Shown here piece after piece: positions 14,100 to 27,037 of a stretch of 64,000 bases of DNA (positions are counted from its first letter, which is position 1; the number at the start of each line of letters is the position of its first letter). A program made the translations under genes and the position numbers. The stretch comes from Isoetes taiwanensis (Eukaryota; Streptophyta; Lycopodiopsida; Isoetales; Isoetaceae): positions 42,025,203-42,089,202 of the forward strand of contig JAJEKV010000002.1 of assembly GCA_021234155.1 (NCBI GenBank), read 5' to 3'. The notes below the pieces were generated by a model that worked only from the letters and a program-made list of their open reading frames with translations, was not told the origin of the DNA and made no database searches.

Positions 14100-14358
14100 T
14101 CAAAAACATTTTATAGCTAAGGTAGATACAACCAAATTGCAATTGTAGATTCGAGAGAAAGAGTCATGTAGAGGTCTGTCATATAATCCTTGCCTCCAAT
14201 TTTTTTTCAAAAGAAACGGTCTTCCAATTTGTGACTCCATTCATATCCTAGCAAATCCACAAAACCCAGCAAAAAAAATGACAAAAGCAGGGAGGTCCTA
14301 AATTTTCTTGACCAAACAACATGACATTAGCAATAAATTGGTAATGCATGAAGGGCCA
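14100..14358 (-). pseudogene. Array gene copy 4, last exon and part of the one before
   Basis: Only the 3' end of a copy remains in truncated U4: the terminal exon with its TGA at 14100-14102 and the start of the preceding exon. The array stops at about 14358, so all upstream exons are missing. Confidence 0.5.
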
Positions 14359-15249
14359 AGCTATTTAGAATAGTCGCTTAACTATCAACTCTTTTAATTT
14401 GGGTTTTTCAGATAAGCAAAAACATTTTGGTATTTTCTTTAAGGCCGCATTCTCTAAGGTTTAATGGGTTTTGTCACACGGAAAAAAAAACCGATAACCC
14501 AAAAATCTAATGAAAAATAAAATAAAATAATATGGCTAATAGAAATTCCTAAATGGGTTGTGCGAGATTTGGGCTTGAAGAACCCATGTCGCATGCCCGC
14601 CACTCTGAAGGAAGGAAGGAAGGAAAAAGCTTGAAGATTTCAGAATTGATTTATCGTTTTGTATTTACAACCCCAATCCCCTCGCTGCATGTAAATTTGA
14701 TTTTCCCAAAGGATCTATTGTCACAGCTTATTGCATTTTTTTGCGCTGCTGACGCTACCTTCTCGTGGTTTGCATGGACACCTCTGTATTTTCACTGTAA
14801 ATGCAGTTCGATATGTATATTTTTCTATTTCTATTGTTAGAGTCCGATGTTGCCCCGTGATAGATTCGTGTTAGTCCATCATATGGCTTATTCACAGCTG
14901 CCGATTTGTAATGATTTCTTTGTATGGTTTCATTATGTCGCCCTCGACGGCTTGGTGCAATATTTCTTCAACGCAGTTGGGGTAAGCCCTTATGATATAG
15001 ATATCGCTTATGTCCGTGGACTTTGTTGTATATCCGAATGGTGCTAAGATCTTCCATAGGTTACACGTGACTTTCTTGCATGTGTTTATTAGAATTGTGA
15101 ATTGGAAGCTTTGGAAGCTCTATTCTCGTAGGTTTAGCATGATCTTTTGTTTTTAGAGCAAGGTTGCACCGAATTATGGATTGTTCTTCATTATTTAGCA
15201 TAAATGGGGAATTGTGTCGCTTTTAACTTTGCCCCATCCCATGTTACAT

Positions 15250-15889
15250 CCCCATGTTACCATGGTCATGGACCCGAAGTTCATGATGGAGGAAATACTA
15301 TGTACCTCAACATGGCCAATTCAATGGGTAAAGATAATGGAGCATAGGAAATATTTGAGTTCTTAACTTGCAAGCAAGTGGTTCATAGTCCTTACTTCAA
15401 AATCATTTGTGTTGCATAGGTGTAGATCCATGGTCGCTACTATAAGCAAAGACGACATCTCTTTTAATGCAAGAACATCTATTTAGCAACTAACCACTAG
15501 ATAGTTAATCCATTTAGGTTGTAATTGAAAGCCATTGACATATGTTGATCCGTTATAGTTGAAACGACAGAGGGTTGCCGTCCCATGTTGTTGATGGTCA
15601 TGGACCAGCTAAGTTCATTTGATGGGGGAAATATCGTACACAGCTCATGGCCAATTCAATCCAGAAAGATAATAGAGTATAGAAAATATTTGTAATTTTT
15701 AACTTACAAGCAAGTGGCTCATTATCATTTGTGTTGCATTGTAGATCTATAGATCTATTTCTGTTACAAATGGGCAAGCCGCTTTGATGCAGAAGAACAT
15801 CCGCTAAGCAACTAACCACTAAATAGGTAACTCAATTAGATTGCAATCAAATTCATTGACATATAATCGATCTATTATAGATAATTGAA
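15250..15889. repeat. Diverged direct duplication, ~320 bp x 2
   Basis: Copy one is about 15250-15568 and copy two about 15582-15889. Both contain in the same order ggtcatggacc, tcatggccaattcaat or its close variant, aaagataat, acttgcaagcaagtgg or acttacaagcaagtgg, a block ending ctaaccacta, and cattgacatat. Identity by eye is roughly 70 to 80 percent, so the duplication is old. Confidence 0.75.
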
Positions 15890-18800
15890 AAATGATCCGA
15901 TAAATGTAGGAACTAGATAGATGCAATGGACAAGATTGTCAATGTGATAAAGCAAAGATCGAGAGACATATTGAAGGTGTTCAATTTGTGGTGCTATAGG
16001 GTTGTTTCTAGATCCGATTATTAATGCCTTGATCTAATTTTGCTGTCGCATCCATCAAAGATCAACTCTATGCATTCCTCTATTATCCATTATGATTGTT
16101 GGGGCTCCACTACGATGCATATATGGGCTCTTTTCCAAACACATAGAGATATTTTCAAGTTTTAACAAGATGACAAGGTGTGATGGCAAAATGCTTTGGT
16201 TTGTTTGGTGAAGGTAAGTTTATCATCCGGAATATAGATCTACACTATTTTGAATCTTTTACAATTTACTCCCAAAATCCAACTGATAGCATAATTTTTG
16301 CAATATGAGTCTTGATACTAGCACGCACTGCATTTAGCCCCTCGTAATGGATCTTGATGCAAATCCACGAAGTAAGTTTTCTCGCTCTTCTCCGCGGATC
16401 TATTCGATAGTAGTAGGCGATGCCACCGCATGCATGACGGGACCTCGATAACCTGTATTCTTGGTGAATATTGTGTGGGTCTAGCAGCATGCAATTCCAG
16501 CCACTCTAACCGATCGCTTTGCACAGCGAGGGTCCGCGGGCAACTTCCCCGTAGTATCCATGTTGTATCGGGTCAGAGTTGGATCGAAATCTATAGTTGG
16601 TTTCAATGAGACCATCGATTCAAATTTGCAAGTTTCCGTGTACTTTGATTAATTTTTGCTTTTCGATATAGTTAATTGTGTGCCACATAGATCATCTTAT
16701 TGATGAACCCGCAAAGACTTTTAGATAACACGATGACCGATTATGCACACGAAAAACGACTCGATTCAAGAGTTTTGCTTTGCAATTGACTGCCAAGGTA
16801 AAGGTGGTGATATACAAATCTATAGCTTTCTTCGTGGTTCTCGATTCTGTATAAGTTCTACAAAAATTCTTTGGGTAACCGCAGATCCCTATAACTTTCA
16901 AGTCCAAGCTAGACATTTTGTTATATTATCCACATGATTTACGTACAGAATTTTGAGCTACAGAGCCATCCATCGGTTGTTTGTACATGAGCAAGAGTGT
17001 TTTTGTGTATTCAAAATGATTGAAGATATTGGAAATATGGCTTTCTCCAAATCCAACCAGCTTTTGAATTATAGAAGTCGCTTCTCGTGATTTAGCAACT
17101 TTGAGAATCATGTGCTTATAATCAATTCAATGGAATGCTTAACTGAACTTCGATGTAGGAACTTTTGTATTTTCTACCCATTAGTGGACACGCTTCAGCT
17201 TTATAAACTTGCCTCATCCTAAGGTATGGCTTTTTATACATTCTTTGCCTTTTTTTATTGCTACCGCCTTGCAACCGCAGATAACAGATGTTGATTCCAC
17301 ATGTAGAATAATGTAATGGTTGTTGGGGACATGTGTATGCATTATGTCTTTCATACCATATAATTCTGGCCTCCAGATAATATAAACAAGGTTGAAATTT
17401 AGTTCTAATTCCCGCAGGCCTTTGGGGATGGGTCTAAAGTATCTCTTCATACTTTGATACTTCTCAAGTAAAGGATTTTGGCCAATCCGATGTTCTCATA
17501 TACGCTATAATGATATGTTTAAAATTCAAGTTCGAAGTCTTCCTCCCAATGCTAAACATTCGGAAGTCTTCGGCATTTGAGCTCATCCGCTAAACATATA
17601 TGTCGCAGTAAGTTATGCCAATTAGGAGGTAATTATTGAATGAATGCTAGCGCTACTTTATCATTTATGGTGATAGAATTTGTACTAATGGATAGAAATT
17701 TGTGGATTTCAAGGTTAGTTGCATTGTATAGAAGTAAGCAAGCATCTTCATCCACCTATATGGGAAAATAGCCTTCTTTACAAAAAATCACAAAGATTGG
17801 TTCCATATTATTTGTGCTAACGAATAAATGATTATTTGTGCAGCTTTGTTGTTTCATGGATACAAGCAAAGTAGAGCATTCATCCACCAAGAGTTTTTTT
17901 GACAAGTTTAGAAGAGGTACTTTTTGTACTTTTCTCGCAGTCTTCCCTAAGGGGTCGAAACCCACCCACTTTGTTTGTCTATCACATGGACTCACAATGA
18001 CTATACTTATTTTGACTTGGCAGATCCGGTAGTGTCACCTTCCTCAAGTAAAGATCGGACCACAAATGACATAGTAATCATTTATTATGTCCGTAAGTTG
18101 GTTACATGTGTAACTTGGTCCAAATTCCAAAATACTAATCTAACGGGTCAGGCATCCAAAGCATTACTCCAGATTATCTCAACCCCCGATGGGTTGTGAT
18201 TGTACAATTGATATTGCATTCGCAGTTATGACTCATGCCACCAAAATGACGGGCAGAGGATATTAGATGGTACTTTTTGCAAGCATTCATCTTAGCCTAT
18301 CACACTATAAAACCAAGAGGGATATTATGCAACATAACTTCAAGAGCATTTTACTTAAGGGGAGCACGAGCAATAGATTTTTGTTTTGAACAAGAAGAAA
18401 AATCTATAGGATACTGTGAGGCATCTCATTTCTATCCCCGAATGCATAAATGCAAAGGTCAATGCATATTCTTTCTTATTGTCAGAGATGGCTAGCTATA
18501 ATTTTATTGTGCTCTTATAATTGTAGTTTAATACCGACGCTTTTTGATACTTCCAAAGATCCAACTTAATTCCACTTTGCTAAAAGTGTTACCACGTTGT
18601 CCTTAAAGATGAAATTTGCCAAGATCCTAGAGCTTTAACATTTAGAGAAACAACTCGATGAAAGAACCAAAATTATGTGTGTGTTTATCCTTATATGGAC
18701 AACATTATGTTAGAGGTCACTTTACTCTAGAAATAAGGATATTGCTTGAATCAACCGCATATACTATGTGGCAATGAACGTTTTTAACTTTGGACTAAGA

Positions 18801-20246
18801 CTCCAATTAATCGAGATTTGTGCTTACATGCGCATCAATTTCAAGAGGCTTTGATAAGTTAAGTTATCCTTTTTGGGAAATAGTAATATCCTTTCGATCA
18901 TGATACTTTTGTGAGTAAAACTCGATTTTAATTTTAAGAAGCTAGGTTGGATCATTGTACATGGAAAGTAAAGTGTGCATGTGGTAGTAAGCAGTTCGCT
19001 TAACCAATTGCATCTAAATTGATGCTCTTAGATGATGTCATCGCCTATTGACGTCGCATACAATTGCGTCTAACTGGACGGTGTCAAATTATGTCGTTGT
19101 CTACTACTTTGAGGTTGCACAGACCTTGAATAAAGATAAATGGCTCATGTATGTAGTAATTTGAATTTAGACACACTTCAAATAATGGATGATTTGATTA
19201 TTTTGCTAACTTTTTTTCCAAGGTACATTGAAAGAAATATTCAAAATGATAACTATATTGTGTAATAAATGTGAAAACCAAACTTTGTCACAATGCAACT
19301 ACACAAAATTGAGTTATTTTTAGTATGTTAAAAGAGATGTCATTCACTAGCCTTGATGACAATGCATTTCCACGTGATAGGTTATTTCTATACGAACAAC
19401 AATTTAGCTAAATCAACATAGCAACTTCCATGACATCTATACATCTAGATTTCTATAATGGATCTTTATTGGCAACACATTATTTCTCTTAAGGGACGCA
19501 TGCATTTTTAATTTTACTACCATTTCTAGAGTTTCACATATTGTACTTATGTTAGGCAACGCTACATGGCTTACACACATATGGCAATGCTATAATTTGT
19601 TTTTAAAAGGCAAGACAAAATCCGTCTATCTCTACACTTTAAGATTAAATACAACACTTACATCTAAATCATACGTTCATGTAGGTACAATGTCTTGCAA
19701 AAAACAAATAAACAAGGAAATAGGTAGATCCCACAAACATTGTAAAAGCTCAACATGGGGTACTTTTGCATAAACATGGCTTTCTTTTGATGCTTTGGCG
19801 TTGTGTGATTTATGTTTTGTCATTACATCCGAGGTTATTTCATGCATCCATTATTACCATATATCTTGTTGCATCAAGGAAAGCATCGATGAGGCAATAG
19901 ATTATATGATAAACCTTGTGTTTTTTTTCATTTTTGAGGCATTCACCATGAAAATATCAAAGTATAGGTTAGATCACTCCATTCTAAGGTTCAAAAATGC
20001 TATTTTGATTTGGTTATTTCCAATTTGTTAGTGCAAAAAGCGATGCCTTTCTTCAATCTGACTAGCAACATCTCCTGCCTCGAATTAACATAAATTTAGA
20101 TTTATATACAAGAACGCCGCACCCATTACTAGTAGGTTTTAAGTTTAGACGAAGTTGGCAATAATTCTAACTTGAATATTAGTTGTCAACATTGGCTTGA
20201 CCAATGCTATTTAGCAAAAGATCGTGAATAAAGTTTTTTCCTCTAG

Positions 20247-20310
20247 GTGGGGACGATAAGGACTTCTGCTCCACACACACACACCCCCACCCCCCCAACC
20301 CCTCCCCATG
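20247..20310 (+). repeat. LINE-tail-like motif followed by CA/C-rich tract
   Basis: The sequence ggtggggacgataagg at 20247-20261 resembles the 3' terminal motif of the LINEs in the arrays (tctccgtggacgataaaa). A (CA)n tract and a C-rich run follow to about 20310. This may be the 3' end of another LINE; no coding remnant is visible upstream. Confidence 0.4.
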
Positions 20311-21573
20311 CCCTAATAGTTGATCTCAAACCGCTAGTTAGTCGGTCCCGCTTTTGTCTCTAAATGTACAATGGGTTAAGCTTAATTTAACTTCAAAACC
20401 CGTCATGACATAATGGAGGTAGATGTTATTAAACCCCTTTGATCTATTGTTATGAATGCGTGAACAAAGGGTTGGATTTTTATAATGGTTTTATTAGCAA
20501 AGGAACAAAGCATCTCCATTGAATGTTGCTTTGATTTGATACCAAACAATCAACTTCAAACACCGATCTTTGACCATCAACTTAATGAACTTTGACCATT
20601 AAACTTGTTCACTCAACTTAGAAAAATGTAAAAGTATTTTTCAACTTCGATGAGCTACAACCGCAAAGATGAAACTTTGCTTGCACCTGGCTTATTTTTC
20701 TAGGCCTCACTTGCACCTGAAACCTTAGGCATTAATGCAACAAGGCCATCAGAGGATGCTCTCGTTGTCAGAGAAATCAGTATACCACCTCAATGAACAA
20801 TGATGAATATTCAATATTTGGATTTGAATAAAGAAATGGTCAATATTTTGATTTCAAAGCAATATGCTATTTGGAAAGTAAAAGTAATCGACATTGTAAA
20901 CATCGCTTTTAGTTACCGTAACAAAATTCGTAATGCAAAAAAAATTAGAAGTCGAGAGGAGCATACCTGATATCCTTTTGAGACGAAATTCTCCTTGCTG
21001 ATATCTTTTGCCCTCAAAACAATGGCATGTCAATTTTATGCAAACCCATGTGATGAGCCATGTAAACTGCTGCACAAATCATCTGTACGATTCTTTAGCT
21101 CCTTTCTTTCAAGGAGACCTCCAAGATCTCTTTGCCAATCCCAAGGATAAAGAATTGGACCCACGTAATGCCCGATGGAATAATATTAGGAAATAATCGA
21201 AAGCAAAGATAAATTAGAACATAATTATGAACCCATTTATGGTGTTAATGTTGAAAAGGAGTCGGAGGAAGATGTTCCATGCACTAAAAATGTTCCATGC
21301 TCCCGCCATAAGTTCCCAAACCCAAGAAATGATAATGCTCAATCAGCCAAGCATATAACGTGCAGCCTAGAAGCATGTTTCCAGATTACCTTTACAAAAC
21401 ATGTGCCGTTAAGGTGTATGCTCGTTAAGTCAAAAGAATCTGACTGCTTGCATGAGCCTTGCTCAGAATTGGCCAAAGGCATCCCTAGACTTTAGTATAA
21501 TTTCCCATGAGTTCCTCACTAATCGTGTTGGAACATCTAGCAATATTTTCTGCCACATGCCATCCCAAGTAAA

Positions 21574-21912
21574 TCAAGCCGATTGAATAGTATGGAACAA
21601 TTCAACCCCTAGTCGAGTATTCCCCATGACTTTTTCTTTATCCGCCCAAGTGCTATTTGTCGCAGACATGTAGATGCTTGCAAGCAATATGTAGCTAGCA
21701 GCATTCTCTGGATCCAGTGCTGAAACAATTTCTGCAGCAAGGTTGCCCCGTTGCATATCACCATGAACTTTACAAGCAGCAAGCATTGCCATCCAAGTTG
21801 AGGCAATAGGTTCAAATGGCATGGTGAAGGCATGCAATTTCTTGCCATGTACAAGATTTATCAGATTTGCACATGCATTCAAGCTGTTGATGCAGGTAAC
21901 AATGTCAGTTGC
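21574..21912 (-). pseudogene. PPR protein fragment (PLS class, E-type C-terminus)
   Basis: Minus-strand translation gives NACANLINLVHGKKLHAF, the end of a PPR L/S motif. It is joined almost directly to PFEPIASTWMAMLAACKVHG and then ALDPENAASYILLASIYM, the E-region that closes plant organellar RNA-editing PPR proteins. In intact family members these blocks are separated by hundreds of residues, so an internal deletion is evident. It ends at a stop shortly after the E block; no DYW domain is seen. Plant PPR proteins bind organellar RNA. A kinase fragment lies directly upstream on the same strand. Confidence 0.8.
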
Positions 21913-21963
21913 TTCACTGCTATAACTAACTCTGTTCCAGGCTGACAGTAATACCATTTTCAT

Positions 21964-22175
21964 CTATCCATTCTTTGAAGACACTACCAAAACCTCCTTC
22001 CTCTAACAAACTATTTGATCAAAAGTTTTGTAAGGCAGACTTCAGATCATTGAAAGAAAAAATTCACAAATGAGCTCCCCTTATCTCTTCACAAAATCTT
22101 CTTGGAGTAGAGGGCTCACATCCGAGCTTATCTTTTGGACTTATAGAGCCTGATTTGCATCTTCTGGTGACTCCA
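21964..22175 (-). pseudogene. Receptor-like cytoplasmic kinase fragment (glycine-rich loop)
   Basis: Reading the minus strand, TPRRFCEEIRGAHL, then FSFNDLKSALQNF, then LLEEGGFGSVFKEW match the stretch before and including the ATP-binding glycine loop of plant RLCK-VII (PBL/BIK1-like) kinases, whose usual form is TPRSEGEIL..FTFNELKTATRNF..LLGEGGFG.V(F/Y)KGW. There is a stop between the LKSALQNF and LLEEGGFG blocks, and no VAIK lysine, catalytic HRD or DFG follows. A possible splice acceptor (caccag) lies just upstream. Only the N-terminal exon region survives, fused to PPR sequence. Confidence 0.75.
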
Positions 22176-22179
22176 CAGT

Positions 22180-22880
22180 TTCTGTAAGATAAACGATAAC
22201 AAGTTTTGCTTATTCCCTTGTTAGAAAACAGATTGGGGTACCCTAAAACTCTATTCCTCAAATCCATGATATTAGGAGACAACCTAAACTGCATTTTAAC
22301 CAAATGCAAACCAACAACTTAAAGGGCATTTTAACCAAACGCCTACAAGAATTACATGTTCCTCTTAGAGAGCACAATTGTAGAAAATGGAGGATTCAGG
22401 CTTGCATCTGCAAAAGTCGAAAGGTAAGAAAAAAAAATACACTCTGTGAAAGGTAACTAGATTTAAAAATAGAAGGAAGAAGGAATTTGAAGAATGCAAG
22501 AAACATGACATACCTAGAGTTACCGCTCTCTTATTGAACACCACCATCAGAAAAAATGGAGGATTCGAGTAAATGTATGAGCCCACCTTTATGCCTATAA
22601 TAGTAAAGCTTCGTTAATGATTTCACCGATCTACTTAGGATCTTGCAAGAAAATGCCTTATTCAAGCAAAGGTAAGTGGCTTAATCCATGAGTTAGGATC
22701 CCTCAATTCAGAGAAATGGAGGCTAACCACTAGATTTGAGCCTAAGAACCCGAGGCTAATTCAAGAAAGGCGGAGGAAAATTGTCGAAAAGTTGGCTTAC
22801 CTAATAGAAAAATATTTTCAATAGTAGCCTACTCAAGTTTCGTATAACATTTACTAAAATGTTCACAATATAGCCATTGG
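22180..22880. other. Unassigned sequence between kinase fragment and gypsy fossil
   Basis: Short open frames only. A repeated phrase near 22387 and 22556 (aaaatggaggattc) is the one internal similarity I see. Nothing else is recognisable. Confidence 0.5.
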
Positions 22881-22885
22881 GCTAA

Positions 22886-25800
22886 AATTCGCCCCTTAAG
22901 GGCAACCCTGGTGACAACGCATCCGCAACCACATTGTGTTTCCCAGGCTTATACATAATCTCAAAATCATACTCCTCGAGAAACTCCATCCATCTCCTTT
23001 GGATCGAGGTTGAGATTCTACTGGCTTGATAGATAACGAGAGACTCGATGATCTCAGATCCAAATGAAATCTTCTACCAAGAAGGTAGTGTTCCATATAT
23101 ACGCAGAGCGCGACAACAAACCAACAACTCCTCATCATGGGTAGGGTATCGCTGTCTCGCCCTCATTCATTTTCTTTGAATCATAGGCAATAACCCTCCC
23201 TCCTCGCATTAGACTCCCCTAGCAATCTTACCGCATCCATTGCTACTAGTTTATCCTTTTCGGGGTCGCAATGTGAGGACTGGGTGCGACGTTAGAGCAT
23301 CCTTAAGCTTCAAAACTTGCCCGGACTTTTGTTTTCCAATGCTCAATCCAATCCTTCACTTTCTCATGCTTTGTAAGATCTAAGAGGTGCTGCAATCTTT
23401 GCAAAATCCCTTAACAAACTTACGGTAATATCCTCGCCAATCCCAAGAAGCTTCGACCTCCGAGACATTACCCGAATAGGCCAATCCTTGATCGCTTCTA
23501 TCTTTGCCGGTCTGTGGCAATTCCCTCTGCTGAAATGACATGTCCCAAATAGTCCACCTTCGGAGTGGCAAACTTGCACTTAGAGAACTTGGCAAAGAGC
23601 TGGTGACGTCTTAGCTTTTGTAGGGCCAAGCGAAGATATTTCTCATGCTCCTCCAAGGTCTTACTATAGATGAGAATGTCATCAAAGAAAATAACAACAA
23701 AATCATCCAAGTATTGGCGGAAGACATCATTCATTAACCGCATAAAGGTTGCGGGGGCATTCGTTAATCCAAAAGGCATAACGGTAAACTCATAATGCCC
23801 ATATCTAGTGCGAAAAGCAGATTTATGGATGTCCTCCTTTTAATTCAGATTCGATGATATCCGAGCGTAAATCAATCTTTTGAGAAGTACTTGGCCCCTT
23901 GGTACCGGGTCCATAAGATCGTCGCTTCCTAGGCAAAGCATAGCGATTCTTGATCGTATGCTTGTTGAGCTGCCGATAGTCAATACACATTCTTAAGGAG
24001 CCATCCTTCTTCTTAACAAAAAGGATAGGAGCGCCAAAAGGCGAAACACTAGGACGAATAAACCCTAGGTTTAGTAACTCCCCGGTTGCTTCTAAGCTCG
24101 CCAATTCAGGGACGATACCTGCACGGGGCCTTACTGGTAGGCTTAGTACCTGGTTCCAAAGCTATCTCACATTCTACTCCTCTAAATGGAGGTAGTTTCT
24201 GGATCTCGTCTGGAAAGAGATCGCTAAATTCCCTAAGAAGATCAGCAACGCCCTTTGGCAAGGCATCAACTACTTGCTTTTGCTTAGCATCTGACTCAAT
24301 GGAGGCAAGTCTGATGACACAAAGTAGCGTATCCTTGCGTATAGCCTTATTTAACTGCCTGATGGACATAGACTACATAATGGGGTTTAAGGGATCATCT
24401 TTTATAGTTACTCGGGCTCCATTAGCTGCATTGAAGGTAACCTCCCGTTTTTCGCAGTCTATATTGGCCTTTGCAGATGCCAAGAATTCCATACCAACAA
24501 TCAGATCATATTTGCCAATGTCCATTAACTCGGCACCCAATGCAACTGGTGCACCTGGCAGCTGCATTTTAAGGTTAATGCGACGACCATGAGTATGTCT
24601 GATTTTTCCACTGGCTAAAGTGACAGGTTTCGGTCGGGACCTCAAAGTCTCAAGCTGCAATACCTGGGCCATTCTAGGAGAAGCAAAATTATATGTACTT
24701 CCCGCATCCATAAGAATTATGAAAGGCTTACCGCCTACTTGACCTATAGTGGAAATAACGGCAGTCGACTTTCAAAGATTGCCGCTTATAGCCGCAAGGA
24801 TATGGGACGACCGTGAATATACTCGGAGCCTCCTCCTCGCGATGTAGTGTAGACTGGTGATCATCCCAATCGAGGTCGGCCATGGCGAAGCCGGGCACCA
24901 AGCGGACATAAGGGCAATTCTACATGAAGTGCCCGGCCGCATACACCGTAACATGCCTTATCTTCTCGCGAGCTGCTCGGCCTCTTTAGGAATAGACTGT
25001 AAGAGGTTCCGAACTTCCTTACCGACATTGTTCGGCCAGTCGCATGTTGAAGGTGACTTTCTTTTCCCCGACGGCCGAAGAGTTCTCAACGAGAGGGCCC
25101 GTGACTTGGTGAACGGGCTTGTAAGGTGTACCTACGACGGGGCTAAGAATAAGGGGCGATGTCGGTACTGGTTTCTTGGTGTGTCCTCTTCCAGTGCTCA
25201 ATGCCTTCGCCTCGGCCTGAATCGATTTCGGTCTATGGCCTTAACCATTCGCTTAATTGATGGGGCCAACCCTTCAATATAGCCCTCCAATCGCCTCTTT
25301 TCATTCATACCGTACATACAAAATCAAGCGCATGAATTCATCCGGTAGGCCTGAACCGACATACCCTTATGCTCTAACCTATAAAAGTCCGACCGCCGGC
25401 ATTTGTGCGCGTCGGGCACGTAATGCGACTTAAAAGCTTTGGCAAACTTTTTGAACTTGCACCGCTTCGTCTTCGATGCTTGGCTCTAGCATAGCCCTTC
25501 CACCAAATACGAGCGGCTCCGGTAAGGTTTGTGGTGGCAACTTTTCCTGTATCTTTCTCCGTCATGCCATAGGATTTCCCAAACTCCTTCATCTCGTCCA
25601 ACCAGGACTCTCGTGATTCAAACCGCCTCTAGATTTCCCATCAAACCGGGCCAATTTCCTCGCTTTTTCCATATACTAGTTATGGCCGTGATCAACCGCC
25701 TTTTATTTGCATCTTTGTCCCGGCGCTTTGCATGGTCACCAGATGACATAGACGACTCCGAGGACAGAGAAGTGGCTGATGGTGAGGATGTAGCGCTATC

Positions 25801-25956
25801 CGCAGACGAGCTTCGACGATGTTTGGAATGGTGCCTCCTTTGCGCTGGGCGTGGCCTGCTCTCGTGCGTGTGGTCATTGTGGTGGTGGGCTTGGCGGTAA
25901 TGGAGGTAACTCCGTCCGGCCCTCTGCATATGGTGTGGTGGGTTGGCATTTAACAC
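22886..25956 (-). mobile_element. Ty3/gypsy LTR retrotransposon fossil (gag to RNase H)
   Basis: Parts on the minus strand, in order from high to low coordinate: a basic, Ser/His/Arg-rich gag N-terminal region (about 25618-25956); gag core (about 25374-25600); a zinc-knuckle-like region (about 24900-24960); retropepsin-like protease region with DAGS and LIVGMEFL (24373-24711); and reverse transcriptase with [35 protein letters not shown] and [18 protein letters not shown] (23498-24104). RNase H with KPGKHN follows (about 22900-23140). The order protease, RT, RNase H is that of Ty3/gypsy. Integrase is not seen and I could not identify paired LTRs, so the ends are approximate. It is broken in several places and looks moderately old. 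Confidence 0.92.
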
Positions 25957-26357
25957 ATAAGCCCGAGCTCTACTAATCCCGCTTCATCAACATGAGTTCT
26001 TGCTCCGGTGTTAATCTGCTGGCATTCGAGGGTGTCTGCCATGAGGCGTTACGTGCACCGTCTATATTGACCATAAGAAAGTATAAGGAGAATTATGGTG
26101 ATAGCACGTGGCACAAAGAAGATCATTTTAAGTAATGCTAGGGACTAATAATAAAGACAGTCCAAGAGAATGAAAGAAAAGATCTCTGTTATAACGTCAA
26201 AGTAGCAGTTACATGGGAGATGTATCTTTAACAAAAACTTAAGGTCATACAAAGACAAAAAGTAGTGATTACACACATATTTAGCCATAAGGCTGTACAT
26301 TAGACAACTTTTAGTCAATACATACTTAGCCATAAAAGAAAATTGAAGAGATTAAGC

Positions 26358-26818
26358 CTAAGGCTGCGCAAAAGGGTACAGGATAGAGTAGCGAACGCTC
26401 TCCCGTACGGCCCTGACCACCTTGTAGCGAGCCCATGCCTGGATAATAACATGCTGGTAGTCCAAGGTAGGACTGATAATGAGCAAGTTAAAAAGGTTTC
26501 TTAGTGCATAAAAGATCTGCCATAAATGGTCATTGGCGTCCGCAAAAGCTTTGTGCCTTGTCATATCCCAGTAATCCCAGGTACGACGAAGGGTTTGTTG
26601 TAGATTCTCAAAGGCACGTTCTCGGAGAATATTGACTATTTCCAGGCCTTTAGTTGAGTCGTAGGGCTCTCCTTGTTCCAGAGGCTCCTCCGTCTCGTAA
26701 TCATCATCCCGATCCGGATACCCTCCATACCGTTGGCCATAATCTTGGTCGGGAGGCCCCGGGTCGTCCCTTCGTATTTCGTTGGTGATTCTTTCCTCAA
26801 ATTCTTCGAGTTCCTCGT
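26358..26818 (-). CDS. Unidentified acidic coding-like block
   Basis: A 150-codon open frame begins right after a good splice acceptor (cgtcttgcag, 26819-26828) and ends at a stop at 26358. The N-terminal third is acidic (DEELEEFEERIT, then YGGYPDRDDDYETEE). The rest is helical and aromatic-rich (LRRTWDYWDMTRHKAF, ARYKVVRAVRESVRY). I do not recognise a family. It lies on the same strand as, and upstream of, the gypsy gag region, so it may be an extra exon or reading frame of a mobile element or part of an unrelated broken gene. Codon use and the acceptor make it more gene-like than chance. Confidence 0.4.
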
Positions 26819-27037
26819 CTGCAAGACGGTAAGAATGAATATACAACGTGGAACAATTTCTTATACTCTAAACTCTACAAGATACAAGGAAGTATCATGG
26901 GCAAAAACAATTTAATTGTATTCAACGATACACTAATCATAACTCATAAGAAAATGGCACATATATTATATGATGGCCAAGAAAAACGCCAAATCAAAAT
27001 TACAACTATACGCAATACAAAGATGCGTAAGAAATGT

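Larger units (their letters stand above)
1..14358. repeat. Tandem array 1 of a ~3.36 kb unit (U1-U4)
   Basis: Unit starts, set at the recurring motif taccttgctttacgagtag, lie at 1 (U1), 3357 (U2), 6724 (U3) and 11836 (U4). U1 is 3356 bp and U2 3367 bp. U3 is 5112 bp because it carries a 1.79 kb LINE. U4 stops at about 14358 in the middle of gaagggccaaaagg, where unrelated sequence begins. The left end lies outside the window. Shared indels type the units as A, A, B, C: type B lacks ~23 bp present near 2094-2116 of U1; type C lacks ~28 bp (around 1099-1126 of U1) and ~16 bp near 1320. The content is an amplified multi-exon gene read on the minus strand, described at 52922-55462. Confidence 0.95.
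14359..21570. other. Spacer between arrays, left part; no gene recognised
   Basis: AT-rich degenerate sequence with only short open frames, none with a family signature I trust. It holds a diverged direct duplication at 15250-15889 and a LINE-tail-like motif at 20247. CAG and CTG look sparse between about 16.5 and 20 kb. It may be an old transposon graveyard. Confidence 0.6.

Noticed and set aside
1-14358. CRISPR-like or centromeric satellite interpretation of the arrays
   Set aside because: The unit is far too long for a CRISPR repeat and carries exon-intron structure. With only ten units in two small arrays there is no basis to call it centromeric.
14553-15047. Two consecutive plus-strand open frames of 95 and 66 codons
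   Set aside because: They show no conserved motif or splice logic, and the composition matches the surrounding degenerate spacer.
17975-18495. Possible retroelement RNase H-like block (GYCEASHFYPRMHKCKGQ)
   Set aside because: The resemblance rests on a few residues, and neighbouring RT or integrase signatures are absent. It is too weak to name an element.
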